DNA of 64,000 nt from Atrina japonica (Eukaryota > Mollusca > Bivalvia > Pterioida > Pinnidae), in the NCBI GenBank assembly GCA_030159075.1, contig BROG01000633.1, positions 310,001-374,000 on the forward strand, read 5' to 3'. This document shows positions 36,050 through 46,781 of the stretch, one piece after another. The stretch's first letter is position 1; the number at the start of each line of letters is the position of its first letter. The notes beneath the pieces were generated by a model. The model was not told the DNA's origin. It saw only the letters and a program-made list of their open reading frames with translations, and made no database searches. The position numbers and the translations under genes were made by a program.

Positions 36050-37020
36050 CACCTGACTGTACTTGTCTTGCAGGATGGTAGGTCTCGCCATTTTGTAATG
36101 TCAGTCACGGTAAGTTTTGATCTTGTAAAGAAAAAACTTTTGATGCATTTTCACACCAATACACAGATTAGCGTAAATAACTGTCATTCGATTTAATGAA
36201 TGAAATCAGGATGCGCTACTGTCGGGTTCAACGTTGAACGTTTTCTCTGTGCTTTTGTAATGACAAGATTCAATTATGTTGCTATCTGCAAATTTGCCTA
36301 GGTGTTACATCTTGATAAGATACTAGTAGGGCGCACGGTTTATAAAATATTTCAGAAGTAAAAAGTAAGTCATATGACTAGAACAAAAAACTAGAATAGT
36401 CTCAATTAGGCCTCTGAGTACTCATTTGAGATCAGAAGCTCGAGGTGTCAACATCATTAGAATTATAGAGCGGTTAAAAACAATAAGAGTTTCAATCAAC
36501 GTACCCTAAATACCTAAACTTTCGTCTCAGCTTGATGAGACGGAGAACGTTCGCGTGTGCGCTGTACCTGCGCGTCTGTTTTCACCGCCCGCAAATTCGT
36601 TTCAGAAAGACACAAAATTTAACAAATGTGATGAAACGTAGTACTTTCCTGGAGGCTGAAACCCTGGTACACCCTAAAGAAACTAAAAGATTGCGTCCCA
36701 GAGTTGTGTGAGTTTCTATGATCAACAGAAGACTGGATTATTAAGATGGTACGTCACTACGTGTAGCTGCGGTGCTTGTAAAAGCACAGGGTTTTTATTT
36801 AAATTATTCGAAAAGAAACCTTCACTAAAGGTATGCCAGGGTTTGTGTTTTGTGTTAATTCGTAGTGACTACACACTATTTAATCGCGTATATTCAACAT
36901 TAAATTTTTATTTGTGTTTGTTAATTGTTGTGTTTTTGTTGTATTCGATAAAAATCTAAATATAGTAAGTCGATTTGAGATCTGAACCTCGAGGTGGTTA
37001 ACATCATAAGAAAAAATCCA
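36050..37020. repeat. Segment present only in the right arm of the foldback element
   Basis: The inverted match between arms breaks here for about 970 bp. The segment contains two diverged extra copies (36405-36465 and 36972-37015) of the block at 37050-37100 ('gaagctcgaggtgtcaacat' type), so it probably arose by duplication plus acquired sequence. Confidence 0.55.
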
Positions 37021-38109
37021 CTGCGCAGAGTATAGGTTCAGTTAGACCGCTGAGAGCTCATTTGGCAGCCGAAGTCTCGAAGAGTCAACATCGTCAGAAA
37101 AACTCTCTCTGGGTGACTAGTACAAAAGTAATATAAAAACTTGTTGAAAGAACTTCATACAGCTTGTACTTGTGTCACTTTGTCACTTGTGAGACTTCAT
37201 AACTTAGATCTGACGTTGCACACGTTGCAAACTCACACTTGATCACTTTGACAAACTTTGAGAACGACACAAACACTTGAATTTTTGAAACATGAGAAAC
37301 GGTACACACTTGATCACTTTTGACAAACTTTGAGTACGTTACACACTTTCATGTTCTATGGTTCTCACTCCTGCCGTGAGTTCAGTCCCATGATTCCATA
37401 CCCAAGATGGCTACCCTTCCTATACTTTCTATTTCACTACCCACCCACCCTCCCTTCTCTGGTTAATGTGAGTCATTTTTTGTTCACCCCTATAGTTATA
37501 CAGAGTAATCGCCTCTTTGTTTCATGTATACAGTCTATACAGGTGATCTCCCCTTTGCCCCATCTCTATAGTCTAATACAGAGTAATCTCCCTTTGTTTC
37601 ACCTATACAGGCCTTATACCATAGAGTCTATACACAGTAATCTCCCTTTTGTTCCACCTATACAGTCTATACAGTGTACAGACTCTACAAGTCTTAGTTT
37701 GATTCGAGCTCGGCCTACCACTTCTCGCGCTTGCGCAGGGACCTTGACGACTAACTCACAGATACTCGGCCTACCGCTTCTCGTGCGCAACACAACTCTC
37801 AACGACGGTGGCGCCACCAACTACTAGTTTCACCGACGCACCAACACTAGTTTCACAAACCTGGAAAAACAAAGTTTTTCTAAAAATAGATTCACTCTCA
37901 GCTCAAAACTGCCCAAAGTTTCGGTTCTAAAAATAGATTCTCTCAGCTCAAAACTGGAAAAAACCCATCTTCTCTCTCTTCCCGTTGACTGAACAACGTG
38001 ACCTCTCGGGTGACCCCAACCTCTTGAACGAAGGCTCTCATTGGCTCCTTAGATGCTTCCGTGACACGCCTCCAAGCTCAACGATTGGCTCTTTCTCCTT
38101 ATTGCCATG

Positions 38110-38304
38110 ACAACATGACCTCACTTCCGGTATGACGCACTTCCGGTCTGACCTCACTTCCGGTATGACGCACTTCCGGTTGTGACGTCACAGGCGGCTC
38201 CATGGCGGGCCATTTGAATTGACCAATCAGAAGCCAGCATTCTGATGACGTCATCAGTGGCGGTTAAATTCAAATGGCCCGTCATGGAGCTGCCTATTAC
38301 TACT
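38110..38304 (-). promoter_or_regulatory. Promoter-like motif cluster in the right end of the foldback element
   Basis: Four 'acttccggt' (ETS) sites in a duplicated 'tgacctcacttccggta' / 'tgacgcacttccggt' pair, CRE-like 'tgacgtcac' and 'tgatgacgtcatca', and 'gaccaatcag' (CCAAT). Mirror of the left end with extra copies. Confidence 0.4.
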
Positions 38305-38310
38305 TTCAGT

Positions 38311-39279
38311 GCACTCGAATATACTTCCGGTAAAATAGAAGGTCCCTGGTTCGATCCCCGATTGTGCCAGATTTTCGGAGGTCAGTTTTCATCTCTTGTC
38401 CGCACAGCTTTATGCCAAGATGGAGATTTAATGGATTATGCAGTTTAATTCCTTTGTCGGATTGTACAAGTGCAGTGGCACATAGAAAGTGATTTGAAAT
38501 ACGGACCACTCAAGCATGGACTCGGAAACATACACTGAAAATCTCTCTTCCTGCCTCACACAGGGATGAGTAGCAAGAATTTTAAGTAGTCACGTTGCTC
38601 ATTAAATCAAACACAATCTTTCTGTTAAATTTATCTACAATCTTTATTTAGAAGAACAATTACGTTTCTGTGAATACACTGCAAAAAATGCAATTTTATT
38701 GCACTTAACCGATAAATCTCTAAATTTCGAACAAAGATTTTGTTTTTGGCGAAGATTCAGCTGCTTTAAGATTATGGTAATTCTGTTAGCATGGTAATAA
38801 ATTAATTCATAATTATGACATTTGTTCCCCTTCCACATCAAACAACCTACGCATATTTTTTTTATCGGGGATTAGTAACCGAAGTCTGTGTACTTTTAAT
38901 TTTGAAAGAATCACCAGCGAATGTTCTTAGAATCTCTACAATTTATTGCCAACATGTACATTTGTAAAGAAGAAAATGTTTTATTTCCTCGTTAACTCTG
39001 TAGGCACACATCTCATTATGGAATAGATGTACTTTTAGCAATTTGGTTTAATAATTAAGTTTTTGCAATAATATAATTATGCATCTATTTGAATTATCAC
39101 CACTCTATTCTTAACTTTTGTTGAAAAATGCCTTCATTTTACTTTTTACTATATTCTTTTTCATACACTACACTCCGCTTACAAGTTTTTATTGTTTCAC
39201 TCCAATGAACGTATCACCACTACTTTGGCATTGCTTAAATTTTGGTCCGTTCCGGGTTTGAATCATAAACCGGCAAAGC

Positions 39280-39281
<2 letters not shown>
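38311..39281. other. Intergenic stretch right of the foldback element
   Basis: No gene supported. 'ggttcgatcccc' near 38348 resembles a B box, but no complete tRNA-like fold is evident. Confidence 0.35.

Positions 39282-39357
<76 letters not shown>
39282..39357. repeat. GA microsatellite
   Basis: Uninterrupted (GA)n of about 75 bp. Confidence 0.97.
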
Positions 39358-39358
<1 letters not shown>

Positions 39359-39893
39359 TTGCAAGTAAACAAAATATACCTGCTGAGATGCTGAAGATTT
39401 CACTTTGATCCTCTCTTCAGAATCAGAATACTGTTTCAGATTAAATTTCATCAACACGCTGGGATCATGTCAGAATCCAAATAAACCATGTTTGATATCC
39501 CTTTTTGTTACTGAAATTTACAATTTCCTTTTGTCCAGAGGTGTAACGGCTATGTAATTCAGCCAAACTTGTTTTAAATACGACCTCTGCATAAAGGGCA
39601 CCTGGCTATAATAGGCCTTTCAAACATAACCTTTTATAACTTTTTTCAACGCATTGACCCTTGTAGCCACATTTGGACTCATCCATTTCAAGGAACGGTA
39701 AAGTCCACTGTCAGAATTCAGGAGTGTATAATTTAATAACCCGAATTTAAAAATATATATATTTTACTTTCAATGTAAATTTTTTCACCCCTGAATTTTG
39801 ACAGAAGACCATACTATTTATTGATTTGGGCTAGTCTAAATGTTACCACAGGGGTTGCAGAGTTAATAAAGAATAAACCTCTTTATAAAGGTC

Positions 39894-39959
39894 ACTTGTC
39901 TATGACGGCTTGGTTTTGCATGTTCCCTTGACTTGTCTTAATGGACAAGTTTGACTGTA
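39894..39959. mobile_element. MITE T1 right-end fragment
   Basis: 'ggtcacttgtctatgacggc' and 'aatggacaagtttgactgta' match the right half of 48789-48969. Diverged TTAA-MITE pieces lie beside it (39789-39869). Confidence 0.45.
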
Positions 39960-40329
39960 TTTATTACGGTGTATGTGACAATGAGTCTACAGCGGTGTAC
40001 AATACTTGATATCTAAGTATATAATGGATATCATTTATCAATGCCCCTTTTTATTGGAGATGACAGTACTTGTGTTAATGGGTATAAATAATTTTGTTCA
40101 TCGTAAAATCTAAAAGGTGAAATTACCTTTATACAAAGATTGTCAGTATCTTCAAAACACTTGGACAAATGATGTCCATTTACCTGACAAGGCCATATAT
40201 AGATCCTTTATATGCTTTGACTTTCTTAAACAAATTACCATTTGTTCCAATTGTTTTAACTATGCACCCTTAAAATTACTCTGATAAAATGTCGCTAAAG
40301 TTAGGAAAAATTATTTTTAAACGTAAAGC

Positions 40330-41297
40330 CACTGTCACACTACACCGTATAGCGCTAACGGACGTAGAACGTGTAACAAAATATTCAATCCGTTCGTGGA
40401 CGTTCGCATACGTTTCCTTTCCGTTGCTTATGCGTTGTCTGCGTTCCTTGTCCGGCGAAGTACGTTCCATCCGGTGGAAAGTTTTGAACATGTTCAAAAT
40501 TTGGAACGTACACCACCGTACATAGTTGTCCGTTAGAGTGTACGGTAGCAATGCGCTGGTGTGCGTTTTGCTCGTTACTCGTGCGTTCCTTATTCGGTAC
40601 TTGTCCTGTTTACATCCGTTCTTGTACGGTGGACCTAATACACAACCGGACTACTACCGGATATGTATGTCCAACGTACGATAACTGACAAGGAACGGGT
40701 CGGAACTGATAAATAACGGATGTGACACGTTGGTTTACTGGACATTACTGATGTTTAATAGGCCTAATATATGATTGTAGGGGTTCTTCGCGTTCATTGG
40801 ATGAATTTGCTACAAGTCAGTGGTCTGCCAAATATGATTATAACTCTCATTTGTCTTTCTGCATTGTATGGGTAAGGACCTTCCGCAAGTTTTGAGTTCA
40901 TTGATCAACATATTATGGAGTGTCGCATTAGAGCTGCCCTGATCCAATGACGTTTTGATCTGTTGGATGCCCATTTGGATATCGTTGGTTATGAGAACAG
41001 AATCTCAGATTTTTTATATCCGTTCTGTCTGTTACGTGACCGGTAAATATACGTTCGTCAGACGTTAGAAGAGGCGTTTCGTCCGTTCATCATACCTTTT
41101 ATGCGGTACAAGTCCGTTACTAATACGGTGATGTCCGTTAACGTTTTTGAACGTTGTACATCCTGTATATGTGCGTTGATCGCAAGTTCATTGTACGTTT
41201 TGTGCGTCGATCGTGCGTTCATCGCGAGTTTTGTCCGTTTTATGCGTCCCGTACATCGATCGCGGAAGCGCTATACGATGTAGTGTGGCAATCACCC
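40330..41297. mobile_element. Inverted-repeat element with 'acgttc/gtccgtt' word composition
   Basis: Left 'gtcacactacaccgtatagcgct', right 'agcgctatacgatgtagtgtggc' (inverted, about 24 bp). The interior is dominated by variants of 'cgttc', 'gtccgtta', 'acgttcgt' and CpG-rich words unlike flanking DNA. Open frames inside are not conserved proteins that I know. Confidence 0.65.
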
Positions 41298-41640
41298 AGG
41301 TGCACTTGCTCAAAAGACATTGATGATAATTCAAGTCTGAAAATTTTCATGACTCAACTTCAGCGCTAATTTTGGAATCTGATTTACAGAGCAGGTCAAG
41401 TTCAAAACATATGTAGATTCTTCTATTTTAGAATATTCTGAAGTTTTAACTGTAAATACATGTACATGTATTATCAAATAAGCCTGCTTAGCGAATCAAA
41501 ATTCAGGAATTTAGTAACATTTCTAAGATTTTCGTAGTACTCATTTTATGATGGTGGACCTAGGGTCGCGGATTGAATTATTAAGCGTGTAAGATAAAGA
41601 TTATACAGGGATGACAAATGAACGGTACAGCTGTAATACC

Positions 41641-41821
41641 ATTCCTGTTACAATGTACCCGGGGAGAGACCACCGGCCTTCTGCAAGTAAACCGGCAAAC
41701 CTTCTCCCCAAAATCAGCTTAGCCTTTAGGTTTCAGCGGGCCTTGAACCTGCGCTGACCAGAAGTGAGAGACTTCATGGTTCAAAGCGCGATGATCTAAC
41801 CACTTGGTCATGAGGGCCCCT
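41641..41821 (-). repeat. tRNA-derived SINE, family B
   Basis: In reverse: 'ggggccctcatgaccaagtg' head, 'gaagtctctcacttctggtc', 'cgcaggttcaaggcccgctg' (B box), 'gtttacttgcagaaggccgg', 'gtacattgtaac'. Confidence 0.8.
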
Positions 41822-42103
41822 GTATGTATTTAAGGTCGCCCAGCAGTACTCCCTATATTAATTACATTGCTATATATTAACTGGTTTAGTGTGTTAAGTG
41901 ACTCTCTGTCTTACGTAACCAAAATCTGCAAGTCCCTTTGACATTCACTTAAGACAAACTTTGTAATCTGACATTTGTAAACATTTCAGACCGTTAGTAA
42001 CAGGATGCACTTTACAATGGACTATTCTAAAATTGAGTAACATTACTATGTTGGGGCACTTATGAGTCGGCTAAACAAGACCTGCGTAGTTCCAAATGAC
42101 AAT

Positions 42104-42163
<60 letters not shown>
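42104..42163. repeat. TA microsatellite
   Basis: (TA)n of 60 bp bounded by 'ggtata' and 'tatacc', making a palindrome. Confidence 0.95.
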
Positions 42164-42165
<2 letters not shown>

Positions 42166-42778
42166 ATGCACAATTTATATCATTATGATAATAATATCTT
42201 CTAGAATATATAATAATTATTTTCTCAGGTGTCGTTGCGGTGTCCGCCCCGACAGTATTCCGAAGAACTGATAGGCCGAAGGTCCGATAAAGCATCGCTG
42301 GTGATGTGTTTTAGATAGGATGATTTTAGTGTATGTAATCCAGAAAAAAGACTTCCCAGAGCTTTTAAAAATAAACTTTTCTTGACCCCCTTTTTGAATT
42401 ACTCTTGTAAGATTTGTGTTTACGTAGCACACCCCGAACCACCTAGCCATCGCTGAATTCCATCTCGATTTAAGATTATATTATGCTATCCATGGAGGTC
42501 ATACTTCAGTGTCTGGAGGCTACAAGGTTGAAATTCTGTCCCGATTTTAAGTTACCTTTTTGCTGAATCAATATTCTTTTGAGACGGATAATAAATGTGA
42601 TTTATTAGCGAATTCAGTTTAGGTGTACTTTAGCGTGTGGATGGAGTGGCCAGGGAGGCATTCGTGACCAGGAAAGCAACGAGAGTATGCCCCAAAGTTG
42701 ACAAAATACATGTAGGTGTAAAAATCAAGAACCGATTGTAGACACAAACACCTATATATTGAGCTATCTATAATATCC

Positions 42779-43637
42779 TGTCACACTTATTCCGAGTCAG
42801 CAGGAATTAGGCAGAACCAGCCGGAAAACAAAATTCGGGTCACATTCCGGGGAGAAATCAAATTGGCATCTATTCTTACAGCCTTGTAATACTGTACGAA
42901 TGGCCGTTCGAATACTGTACGAATTCACTTCAAAATGCATGCAGTCAGAACGCTCCTAGAATAGTCACCGAGCATGGTCAAGAGCAGAATTAAAAAACAT
43001 TCAAACAGAAAGCAGTTTGAATATTTAAAATTCACTTTAAAAAGCAGAACAAATGTCCCGATCGTATCAAGAATGACGCTGGATTTTTTTGTCCGATAGG
43101 GTATAAAATTGTGCCCAATCTAGAGTATTTTCATCAACTGATATGGCTTCTGCGACAGGTGCTGAGGCAACTTCATCAACAGGCATGGTGCCTGTTCTTC
43201 ATGTTTTTGGACAGCACTTCTGCCCCGTTGGTGACCGGTGCCAGCAGCCGATTTTTAAATATTTCTCCTCGGCATTGCGTGTTGTTGTATATATGCTAAT
43301 TTTAAAACAACTAAAAACCAGCAGCAGCTATAAAACACGGTTTTATACGAAGGACTACCGTTTGGGTTCTCCTTTAAATGCGATCAAAATGTTTGGAATG
43401 GCGTCGTAAGACAATTTAGAATGTAGTCAGGATGCAGTTGATGTACACTTTAAATGTTGTTCGATATTTCTCCACTCCACTTTTGAACATGAGCAAAATA
43501 TTCGGACTGGCCACAAGAATGGACCAGAATATTCGGGATGCTGACAGAATATTTAGAATGCACCTCGAATATCCAGGAATATACCACGGATTTTCATTCC
43601 GACGACAATTCCTGCTTATTCTACCCCTATTGTAACT
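42779..43637. mobile_element. Probable inverted-repeat element rich in 'gaatattc/gaat' words
   Basis: Left 'gtcacacttattccgagtca' then 'gcaggaatta'; right, in reverse, 'gttacaataggggtagaata' then 'agcaggaattg'. The ends are only loosely inverted. The interior repeats 'cgaata', 'gaatattcgg', 'agaatg'. A TATA-like 'gggtataaaat' at about 43098 precedes an 88-codon frame at 43143-43409 of unknown meaning. Confidence 0.45.
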
Positions 43638-45773
43638 AGAGTATAATTCAAATAGAGCTGTGACCTTGACAATTCACACATATTTTCTGTAACATACATA
43701 AATATTCTAGTTTATGAGCTAGAAATCTGTTTATACCATACCTCAAATTTTCAAACTGAAATGTGACCTTGATTTTCAATCCAATGACTATAAAGAATTT
43801 TTTTCATTATATTTCGTTCAAATCTCTGAGATATTTTGTATGTTTGTTACCTTGAAAATGTCATATCTTAATCATCCATCAAAGGTCAACATCTCTCATG
43901 CATATGTCTATACTAAACTTCCTGCAGTGCCTGCTCTTTTCCACATCACAATAACATTAATGACCGGGAAATATTGAATCAATAGAGAATTTAACATATA
44001 TTCTGTGTTTATTTTTTATTTTTAACTTAGAAAGCACAATATGTGAAAACAGAATGTGATGACCTTAAAATGATGATAACAATAAATAACAATAAATGAT
44101 ATGCATACAATCATGTGATCAAAAACCACGTGATCAAAGTGATGTGAATGAAATTTTATTATAAATGAAATGAAATAAATAAGATGTTTGAGCTGCATAA
44201 AATAATGGTCGTGAGATTTTGAAATCATGAGACAATTGTACTTTTCTATGCACTATTTTCTTCTAAAGAGGGATTTCAATCATATGGTTGGGTCAACAAA
44301 TAATATCTCGAGTGGTTTGAATTTGTGCATGGAAATTTCATTAGATATGCAATGTAGGCCTATAGATCTAATATCATCCCTAAAAGCTACAGTTTTGTAC
44401 ATATGCAGAATATCTTTTCCGAGCTCTTAAACCAGTCTACAAATTGTTTGACTTGTTTTGCCTTGGAGATTCAGCATTCAAGGGATATCTTGTTCTGTTC
44501 TGTCTGTCTGTCGACAATGTTAACCTTTCATACAACATTTGAGCCAATCAAAAACATTCTTTTTGTCAAAGATTATTGAGAAATTAATTTTGATTTTATA
44601 ATCTTTTAAAACAAGTCAAAATCATGTATTTGAATGAATGTTGGAAAAAAAAAAGAAAAGAAAAGAAAATTCAAATTTCAATGTGTCAGGATCAATAGGA
44701 GATTGCCTATATTGACAGGGCATTACTACTTAAACTAAGATGCACATAATTATTTGTATCTAATAAAGAAAAATATACAGTCCAGCTAAACTTGAACCCT
44801 TGAAAGGTGAGAAATGGTATGACTGGGCTAGTTATGCTCATGCCAAATTGGTTCAGAGGCCCATGCATAAAGTAAGTCTATTTCCGACTGGAAGAAAAAA
44901 ATGAATTAAAAAACAAAAAAAAACAACAACAAAAACACGAGAGAAATATAAAAGTAGTTAACACTGTATACACTTTCAGTATCTCAACTGTGCAGTTGAT
45001 ATTTATACAGGTTATATCATTTTCAAAAACCGATTTCATTAAAGAACATCACCGTTAACATGAAAACAAGAGTTGTTGGAGATCTGTTTTGAATTTGTAT
45101 TCCATTCTCCATTACTCTTCACATACCAATAATTTCTAATACATGTAGAAATCTTCCTTCAAAACTTGTAGCTTTTCCAGCTTCATACATTTCAATCACA
45201 TTTTCTCCTAATTACCTCTTTGATCACAAGTAGAAACATTTGGACATGTTGGACAGGGATTGATGTTTAGAATTTGCTATAGACATCAGACAGTATACAT
45301 GAATCAGCCAAACCAATAGGGTGTTGGTCTTCTTTTGTTTCTCTCTGTAAGATACCTTAGTATAAACGTAACTAATGGATTTCAGAGACAAGGATTCCAT
45401 CTGTTAATTATCACAATTAAACAGTGCTCATTTTATAAACATGTAGGCATGTAGGGAAAGGTCACAACATTTGGTACATAACAACATGCAGCGAAACTGA
45501 CATCTACTGCATTTGATTACTCCACATGAATGTTTATTTCAAAACTAATTTTCATGGTCGGTAGAGTGTTGTTATTGCTTTGTATTAAAATTTAGTTAAT
45601 GTTTTTCAAAAGATGTTCATTTTTGCATGAAACAGATCTTACTTTTAGAGCTTTGGATTCTTCTACAAAAGTCAGACTCCAGTGGGAGAGGGGGGGGGGG
45701 TAGAAAGAGGGAGGGAAAAGGGAGTTTGTTTATGTAAATTCTTAAATGTATTTATATATTTTTTTATGCATAT
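43638..45773. other. Intergenic AT-rich stretch
   Basis: No gene or clear repeat. Poly(A)-rich pieces near 44645-44670 and 44895-44935, and a short poly(G) near 45690. Confidence 0.4.
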
Positions 45774-45864
45774 TTAATCCATTATCCCCTAAAACACACA
45801 TGGACTGGTCTATGTCACAGTTCTTCAGTGGAATCTATTGTTTTTCAGGGGTGTATTTATTTAA
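45774..45864 (-). mobile_element. Short TTAA-bounded palindromic MITE, copy 5
   Basis: 'ttaatccattatcccctaaa' to 'tcaggggtgtatttatttaa' with the family middle 'ggactggtctatgtcac'. Confidence 0.65.
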
Positions 45865-46781
45865 AATGCCATCAAATAAACACCGGTTTTAATGAAATTT
45901 AAAACCTAATGATTTTCTGGTCTGCTGCAAGATTTTCTTATAAAAATAATTTCTGTTTTTTCTTCATTTATTTCAGCAATGTAAACTGAGCACAGAAATT
46001 CCACGTTTTGTTTTTTACATCTTTAATTCTGACACATCTACTGGAAAAGTGTTTTTTTTTCACCACTGTCTACAATATGTCGGTTTGATGATGTCTTACT
46101 TTTTTATTGCAGAGAAGAGATTCTGATTACAACGTAAACAAAATAACAAGACCACCAACCTTAAGAGAGTAAACTTGGCAAACAGAAGAAATGTCGGTCC
46201 ATCTGTGTCATTAGACACTAAGAAATGTCATGGAGGAGGCAAGATGCTGAGAGGTCATAACTTGATAAATAAGTTATTAAAACTGGTAAAATTCCAAGGA
46301 GTGAGACTTAGTAAAATAAAGTGTTGGTAAATATGCAATAGGGGCTCATGAAAGGGTTAAGTTTTGCAAACAGTTTAGGAATCTGCCAAAAATGAGTGCA
46401 ATTTAAAGAAATGAGCTCAAAGAGACATGGAGAATGAAGAATTTTCATGTTGTTAGTAGGCCAGTATCAAGCTAAAGTTTTATTGCAGTACTTTGTACAT
46501 GTAGTATAATCTTTCATCTGTATAGAAACCAAGAGTACTGCATACCCAGCCCCAAAACAAAACAAATAAACAAAACCTAGACCCATCAATATACCATTTA
46601 TCAGTACAGGTTTGTATTAAGTTTAAGGTCATATTTATTTTTATTAATCCTAAAGATTCTTAATGATTTTTATCAATAAAACTTACGAATCTTACATTTT
46701 AAGTTTTTAAGGTTTATTAATTAAAAGTTTGATTTTTCATTTTTTCCCCCACTTTTTAACAAAAATCTGTGTTGCGGTTTC
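45865..46781 (-). other. Downstream region and probable 3' UTR of the CSGALNACT gene
   Basis: Minus-strand AATAAA-type hexamers (TTTATT on plus) near 46709 and 46632 could end the transcript. No other gene signal seen. Confidence 0.35.

Larger units (their letters stand above)
32155..38304. mobile_element. 6.15-kb palindromic foldback element with Polinton-like ends
   Basis: The first 34 bp, from AGTAGTAATAGGCAGCTCC, are an exact inverted copy of the last 34 bp, ending in GGAGCTGCCTATTACTACT. Exact 6-bp target duplication TTCAGT at 32149-32154 and 38305-38310. Inverted homology continues inward through most of each half: 32420-32560 with 37860-37970 ('tgaatctatttttagaacc'), 32840-32985 with 37020-37160 ('ctgccaaatgagctctcagc'), 33010-33390 with 35680-36050, 33590-34060 with 35345-35660. 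Centre about 34700-34850. AG...CT ends plus a 6-bp duplication are the pattern of Polinton/Maverick elements; 6-7 bp duplications also occur in Dada elements. No polymerase, integrase, capsid or transposase frame is visible, so it would be non-autonomous. Superfamily assignment is inference. Confidence 0.8.

Noticed and set aside
37330..37827. 165-codon frame in the right arm of the foldback element
   Set aside because: Built from the 'tatacagagtaatctcc' repeats; not kept in the other arm and no domain seen.
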